Shown here: positions 4,859 to 8,430 of the stretch, in pieces | Layout of the letters: the number at the start of each line of letters is the position of its first letter | Numbering within the stretch: the first letter of the stretch is position 1 | Source: JBKHBQ01 sp046542305 | GTDB lineage: Bacteria > Bacteroidota > Bacteroidia > Bacteroidales > 4484-276 | Direction of reading: 5' to 3' | DNA length: 8,430 nucleotides | Assembly: GCA_046542305.1 (NCBI GenBank) | Contig: JBKHBQ010000175.1 | Location: 1-8,430 of the forward strand | The notes under the pieces: generated by a model | Told to the model about the DNA's origin: nothing | The model's input: the letters and a program-made list of their open reading frames with translations, nothing else | Databases searched by the model: none | Position numbers and translations under genes: made by a program

Positions 4859-7800
4859 TTAGTTGAGAATGATCTTTTCGGTGAAGACAAAGGAAGCCGA
4901 TGCAATCCTGATCTGGTAAATGCCTTTGCTGAGCAGGGACAGGTCGAGGGTGCCGCCGGTATGCATTTCCTGTTGCATCACCCGGTTTCCTTGTGCGTCA
5001 AAAATGGTGACCGACATCTTGTGGTCGATGCCTGATATATGAACCGGTCCGGTGGTCGGGTTCGGATAAATTGACAGGCTGGCTGTTTTTTGATCAACCG
5101 TTCCTGTGGGCGAAAGTTTCAGGCTTGTCACCACCGAAACACCGTTTTCCCTGAAGAAACTTCCATCCGGAGCCAATGGATCAAACACGGCTTCGATGTC
5201 AAGAATTTCTCCTGTGGAAGGTTTGTAAAGGCGCAGACTGAAAGGCTCTGCATCTTCGAAGCCGTCTTTTTCAGTAGTCAGTACATCATCGCCAAACAAA
5301 CTCAGTACTTTGCCGCTGCCGATCCCCGCAATATCGCCAACGGCCGTAAAAGCCGCCAGCAGGTCGCCGTCTTCAAGGAGTGCTGCTGCAGAGGTATTGA
5401 AGGCAACTACGTGAGTACCCGGGGTAAACACTGGCATTTCCCATGGAAGGTTTTCGGGTAGCTGACCCGGTGCTGATCCGGCATCGCTGCCTCCTGACTG
5501 GAAATTCAACGTTCCGACAGCGTTCATCAAAGCAAAATATGATTTGCCCGGCTGCAGGCTGCCAATGGTGTTGATGCCGTATTCGGGCCAGAAAATCCGC
5601 CAGCCTGCGGCTTCCTTCACAATGTTTACGTCGGTGCCTGAAAATACTGTGGCAACATCCGCAGGATTTTCTGAAAGCACCGGGATTAAATTCCATCCGT
5701 TGTTCACTTCCAGCGCGGCAATGGATTCGCGGCTGCAGGCGATGTTGATCCCGACATATTGACTGATTTTGATCAGGTAGCCCGATTCCACATCCCAGAT
5801 GCCGAGCGTGTTGATGTTTTGACCCGGCCAGTAAATACCCGACTGGTTCTGCAGTATGGTCAGATAAGGTTCGATGGGTTGAACAATGGTTTCCACATCA
5901 GGATTCCAGGGGCTTTTGGGTGTGGAAATTCCCGACCAGCCCGGAGGCAGGATCGTGCTGAACTGGTACAGCGAAGCGATCTCTTCGGAGGCGTCGCTTT
6001 GATTGCCGGCAAAGTCGTAGGCCCGCAGGGTGTAGTAATACACATCGTTGGCGCCGATGGGTTCGTTGAAAGAGGTACCGGTGGTTACTGCCCACGGCTC
6101 ACCATAATACAATCCGCTGGTGCTGCTTCGGAAAATGGCAAAGTAAGCGAAATCGGCCTCCGGCGATGGATCCCATGAAATGGTGATTTCATTTCCGGCC
6201 AGTTGATAATTCAGGTTGTCGGGGGTCGAAGGCTTGAGGTTATCCACCGAATAGCCCTGCATGGGGTCTCCGGCAAAGGTTCCTTCGTCCATTGAAGCGA
6301 TCACCCTGAAATCGATCAATCCATTGCTGTAAGCTGTTGAATCGAAAGGTGTATGACAAATGACGGTATATTGCAGTTCGGCATAGGCTGCGCTGTATGC
6401 ACCCGCATACCAGCCAAAGCCATGGTTGAGTTCTATGGAGTAGTATTCCACATTTTCGATGAGCGGATCGGTATCGAAGGCGCTTCTGTTGAAGGTTACG
6501 TAAACCCATCCTCCCTGATCGCCGGGCACGTCGTTTATCGAAACCAGATCGGCGGCACCATAGCTGCCCACGTTGATATAATCGGTTTTGATTTGCGTGT
6601 CATCCACTACGCCGTTGTTAACGGTGAGCGTCACGGTGTAAAGGCCGGGCTGGTTGTACGACCACACCGGGTTTTGTTCTTCGCTGTCGATAATGCCGTC
6701 GCTGTTGAAATCCCATTGCCAGCCAAGGGGTAAACCGGTGGAAAGGTCGGTAAACTGCAGTTGCCCCCCGACACTGGTCTGTGTAAAATTCACCGTAAAT
6801 TCGGCATTGAACTCCCAGGGCGGGCTGTCGGGATCGTACCACGGGGTGAACAATACCTGTGCAGTGTAGCCGGTTTCATTGTCGTCGTAAATCTGTTCAT
6901 CAATCTGCTGTGCATCGTAGTATCCCCAGTTGTTGTAGTAAGCCGGCAGATCGGTGTATCCGACATAATAAAGCTGATAGCCACCGCCGTTGTCAAGGAA
7001 GTGATTGAATCCGCCGCTTTCCACCGTATTTTGTCCCAGGTCGGGCAAGGGACTGCCGCTCACATTTACGCCGTACTGATTGTTGTTCCTGAAGATGGTG
7101 TTTCGCACCTGAACCAGCGATGAAGTGGCGTTCATGCCCGCATAATAACTGTATTCCACAACTGAGTTTTTAAGGTAGGCGTAGCTGTTGTCGTAGAAAT
7201 ACATCATGGCATATTCGCCGTTATAATAGTTGCCGCCATATCTGAAAATACAATTGTTGAATTCGCCGCCGCCGTCATTGTCACTGTAGCCATACAGCGT
7301 CAAGGTATACCAGTCGCCGGGAGCAGGAGCGGAAATGAATCCGTCGCCGTTTAGGTCGCCGCCATAGCTGTCGTCTTTAAAAGATGTGAAAACGATCGGG
7401 TGATTTGTCGTACCCAAAGCAACAAGACTGCCGTACACATAAAAATTTCCGAGATTAAGCTTGATTACTTCACCCTGCGGAATGGTAAGGGTGGTGCCAT
7501 CTGCGATGGACAGGTTGCCTTCGATCACTACCGGAAAACCGAAATTGTATTCCGACATGGTCATATCCATGGTCACCTCACCCGAAATGCTGAAGGCATC
7601 GTAGGTATTGTCACTGCCGCTGTTGAGGGAATAGTCCTGCAAAGTAACGCTCTCGAAGCGTGCAGCCCATCCATTGTTGTTGTTGAACTCGCAGTTGTCC
7701 ACATCATAGGTCCCGCTGACCAGCCTCATGCCATGCGAATTATTATCGGATACATTGCATCCGGTGATGTTGGTCGTGCAACTGACCATGTACATACCAT

Positions 7801-8430
7801 CCAGCCCGCTGTTGCTGATGTCGAAATTGGTTACATCAATCGCGCAGCTGTTCATTTGCATTCCATAGTAGTTGGTGTGGTCGATCACAATGTTGCTGAG
7901 CGTGAGGTTGGCTGCCGAACTCACATGTAACCCGCTGTAATAGCTGTGTTCCACTATCGAATTTTTGAAATACCCGTAGCTGTTTCCATAGAAATACACA
8001 GTGGCATATTCGCCGTTGTAGTAATTCCCGCCATAGCGGAACAGGCAGTGGTCGATCTCGCCGATGCCCACATTATCGAGATAGCCATTCAGCGACACGG
8101 TATACCAGTCGCCGGCTGCAGGTGCTGAAACCATGCCGTCGCCATTCAGGTCGCCGCCATAGCTGTCGTCTTTAAAGGAGGTAAAAACGATTGGGTCCTG
8201 AGCGGTGCCGATTGCCTTCAGCGTTCCGTATGTGTATATATTCCCAAGGTTCAGCTTGATGATTTCGCCTGCCGGAATGGTCAGCGTGTAATTGTTTGCC
8301 ACGCTTAAATTTCCTTCGAGCACGATCGGGAAACCATAATTTGCCTCCGACATTGTAAGGTTCGAGGAAACCTCGCCCGAAATGCTGAAGGCATCGTAGG
8401 TATTGTCACTGCCGCTGTTGAGGGAATAGT
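4859..8430 (-). CDS. Giant T9SS-secreted surface protein: beta-helix repeats, PKD, FN3-like, GW-type repeats, T9SS tail (N-terminus outside window)
   Basis: The visible 1189 residues form the C-terminal part of a longer protein; the frame is open through base 8430, so the in-frame ATG at 8353 is internal. Going N to C: (a) right-handed parallel beta-helix (pectin-lyase-like) sequence, with a tandem 265-residue unit that contains a GDLNGDG calcium-type motif, FRYGGNYYNGEYA and 22-residue rungs; (b) a helix-capping segment, LPAYYNNWGYYDAQQIDEQIYD...FTPWYDP; (c) a PKD domain at about 6805-6566 (FTDLSTGLPLGWQWDFNSDG...YTVTLTV); (d) a segment like a cohesin/secreted adhesin domain, unassigned, at about 6560-6240; (e) an FN3-like domain at about 6238-5975 (STPDNLNYQLAGNEITISWDP...YYTLRAYDFAGNQS); (f) two GW-type repeats at about 5950-5523; (g) a beta-rich domain, VFTPGTHVVAF...GDLLAAF...LFGDD; (h) a T9SS type A sorting domain at 5083-4862, starting LSIYPNPTTGPV and ending FTEKIILN. 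Such proteins are translocated by T9SS and anchored to or released from the cell surface. The ligand or substrate is unknown, and no catalytic motif was recognised. Confidence 0.92.
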   Translation of the reverse strand, partial: YSLNSGSDNTYDAFSISGEVSSNLTMSEANYGFPIVLEGNLSVANNYTLTIPAGEIIKLNLGNIYTYGTLKAIGTAQDPIVFTSFKDDSYGGDLNGDGMVSAPAAGDWYTVSLNGYLDNVGIGEIDHCLFRYGGNYYNGEYATVYFYGNSYGYFKNSIVEHSYYSGLHVSSAANLTLSNIVIDHTNYYGMQMNSCAIDVTNFDISNSGLDGMYMVSCTTNITGCNVSDNNSHGMRLVSGTYDVDNCEFNNNNGWAARFESVTLQDYSLNSGSDNTYDAFSISGEVTMDMTMSEYNFGFPVVIEGNLSIADGTTLTIPQGEVIKLNLGNFYVYGSLVALGTTNHPIVFTSFKDDSYGGDLNGDGFISAPAPGDWYTLTLYGYSDNDGGGEFNNCIFRYGGNYYNGEYAMMYFYDNSYAYLKNSVVEYSYYAGMNATSSLVQVRNTIFRNNNQYGVNVSGSPLPDLGQNTVESGGFNHFLDNGGGYQLYYVGYTDLPAYYNNWGYYDAQQIDEQIYDDNETGYTAQVLFTPWYDPDSPPWEFNAEFTVNFTQTSVGGQLQFTDLSTGLPLGWQWDFNSDGIIDSEEQNPVWSYNQPGLYTVTLTVNNGVVDDTQIKTDYINVGSYGAADLVSINDVPGDQGGWVYVTFNRSAFDTDPLIENVEYYSIELNHGFGWYAGAYSAAYAELQYTVICHTPFDSTAYSNGLIDFRVIASMDEGTFAGDPMQGYSVDNLKPSTPDNLNYQLAGNEITISWDPSPEADFAYFAIFRSSTSGLYYGEPWAVTTGTSFNEPIGANDVYYYTLRAYDFAGNQSDASEEIASLYQFSTILPPGWSGISTPKSPWNPDVETIVQPIEPYLTILQNQSGIYWPGQNINTLGIWDVESGYLIKISQYVGINIACSRESIAALEVNNGWNLIPVLSENPADVATVFSGTDVNIVKEAAGWRIFWPEYGINTIGSLQPGKSYFALMNAVGTLNFQSGGSDAGSAPGQLPENLPWEMPVFTPGTHVVAFNTSAAALLEDGDLLAAFTAVGDIAGIGSGKVLSLFGDDVLTTEKDGFEDAEPFSLRLYKPSTGEILDIEAVFDPLAPDGSFFRENGVSVVTSLKLSPTGTVDQKTASLSIYPNPTTGPVHISGIDHKMSVTIFDAQGNRVMQQEMHTGGTLDLSLLSKGIYQIRIASASFVFTEKIILN
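4862..5083 (-). other. T9SS type A C-terminal sorting domain (Por_Secre_tail)
   Basis: The last ~74 residues carry the three hallmarks of the type A sorting signal: the YPNPTTG strand at the start, a central IFDAQGNRVMQQEM strand, and the LSKGIYQIRIASAS...TEKIILN ending. The domain directs export across the outer membrane through the type IX system and is usually cleaved off. Its presence confines the organism to the Bacteroidota or close relatives. Confidence 0.93.
5523..5950 (-). repeat. Two diverged tandem GW-type protein domains ahead of the sorting region
   Basis: Two segments of about 65 residues share one layout. The first (5950 to about 5765) reads LPPGWSGIS...ILQNQSGIYWPGQNINTLGIWDVESGYLIKI. 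The second (about 5710-5523) reads VNNGWNLIPVL...IVKEAAGWRIFWPEYGINTIGSLQPGKSYFALM. Both have GW near the start, then a [I/V][V/L] strand, a WP motif, N-T-[L/I]-G and a G-[Y/K] strand. I recognise this double module from C-terminal regions of other Bacteroidota T9SS proteins, where it lacks a known function. Confidence 0.7.
7120..7635. repeat. Second copy of the 795-bp-period repeat in the surface-protein gene
   Basis: This stretch encodes YSLNSGSDNTYDAF through SYYAGMNATS and matches 7915-8430 with a constant offset of 795 bp (265 codons). Bases 7581-7635 are identical to 8376-8430. The encoded cores share most residues, including IPxGExIKLNLGN, PIVFTSFKDDSYGGDLNGDG, GDWYT and FRYGGNYYNGEYA. 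After about 7120 the sequence stops matching the first unit and passes into the end of the helix. Confidence 0.92.
7619..7882 (-). repeat. Four 22-residue beta-helix rungs
   Basis: Four successive segments of 22 codons align: DHTNYYGMQMNSC..., SNSGLDGMYMVSC..., SDNNSHGMRLVSG... and NNNNGWAARFES.... Each starts with polar/Asn-rich turn residues, then G[M/W] and a beta strand. This is the length of one turn of a right-handed parallel beta-helix. A preceding rung of about 23 residues (VEHSYYSGLHVSS...) belongs to the same helix. The rungs occur in the first visible unit only. Confidence 0.8.
7915..8430. repeat. First visible copy of the 795-bp-period repeat (continues beyond the window)
   Basis: This copy mirrors 7120-7635. 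The repeat is still matching when the window ends at 8430, with YSLNSGSDNTYDAFSISGEV identical in both copies. The array therefore extends upstream, and at least part of a further unit must exist outside the window. Confidence 0.9.

Noticed and set aside
5759..8128. Plus-strand open frames opposite the surface-protein gene
   Set aside because: Their valine- and isoleucine-rich products are antisense translations of the repeat codons. No start signals or domains support them.
8351..8353. ATG at 8353 as the true start of the surface protein
   Set aside because: The frame continues upstream to the window edge with sequence homologous to the next repeat unit, and no signal peptide follows this ATG.
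7120..8430. CRISPR array or satellite repeat
   Set aside because: The period is 795 bp, an exact multiple of three, and both copies are continuous coding sequence for a beta-helix protein.

Overview
The window reads as a chromosomal segment of a member of the Bacteroidota, probably an environmental Bacteroidales/Marinilabiliales-like lineage. Three things support this: a large surface protein that ends in a type IX secretion (T9SS) sorting domain; several matches to the Bacteroidota -7 promoter element TAnnTTTG; and start codons without Shine-Dalgarno sequences. All intact genes lie on the minus strand. No rRNA, tRNA, CRISPR array, integrase or transposase was seen.

From low to high coordinates the layout is as follows. 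(1) 1-570 is the N-terminal 190 residues of an AAA/DUF4143-type ATPase. Its promoter region (592-653) carries two copies of a 24-bp near-palindrome, and one copy exactly fills the spacer between the -33 and -7 elements. (2) 699-881, plus strand, is the C-terminal remnant of a DUF3368 PIN-like protein. (3) 905-2010 is a compact accessory insertion. A hicB-hicA toxin-antitoxin operon (1192-1649) sits between two 283-bp direct repeats, which are the 3' third of a methyltransferase gene plus 28 bp downstream of it. The right repeat belongs to the intact methyltransferase (1756-2358). The left repeat is a truncated copy whose ATG lies 1 nt after the hicA stop codon. (4) 1756-3098 is pepE (peptidase E) and the methyltransferase, coupled by a TAATG stop/start overlap. 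(5) 3222-4736 is an exported TPR-containing protein of unknown function. Its promoter shows that the longest open frame is not the real gene start. (6) 4797-4828 is a strong intrinsic terminator. (7) 4859-8430 is the C-terminal 1189 residues of a very large secreted protein, with tandem 265-residue beta-helix units, a PKD domain, an FN3-like domain, a duplicated GW-type domain and a T9SS tail. Its N-terminus lies outside the window.

The pepE-methyltransferase pair looks like a small housekeeping operon. The hicBA module has inserted at its 3' end in a way that leaves the methyltransferase intact and would let homologous recombination remove the module without a scar. The remnant toxin-like gene beside it suggests that the interval between the ATPase and the methyltransferase collects toxin-antitoxin-type cargo. 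The TPR protein and the giant T9SS protein are separate transcription units, divided by the terminator and a new promoter.
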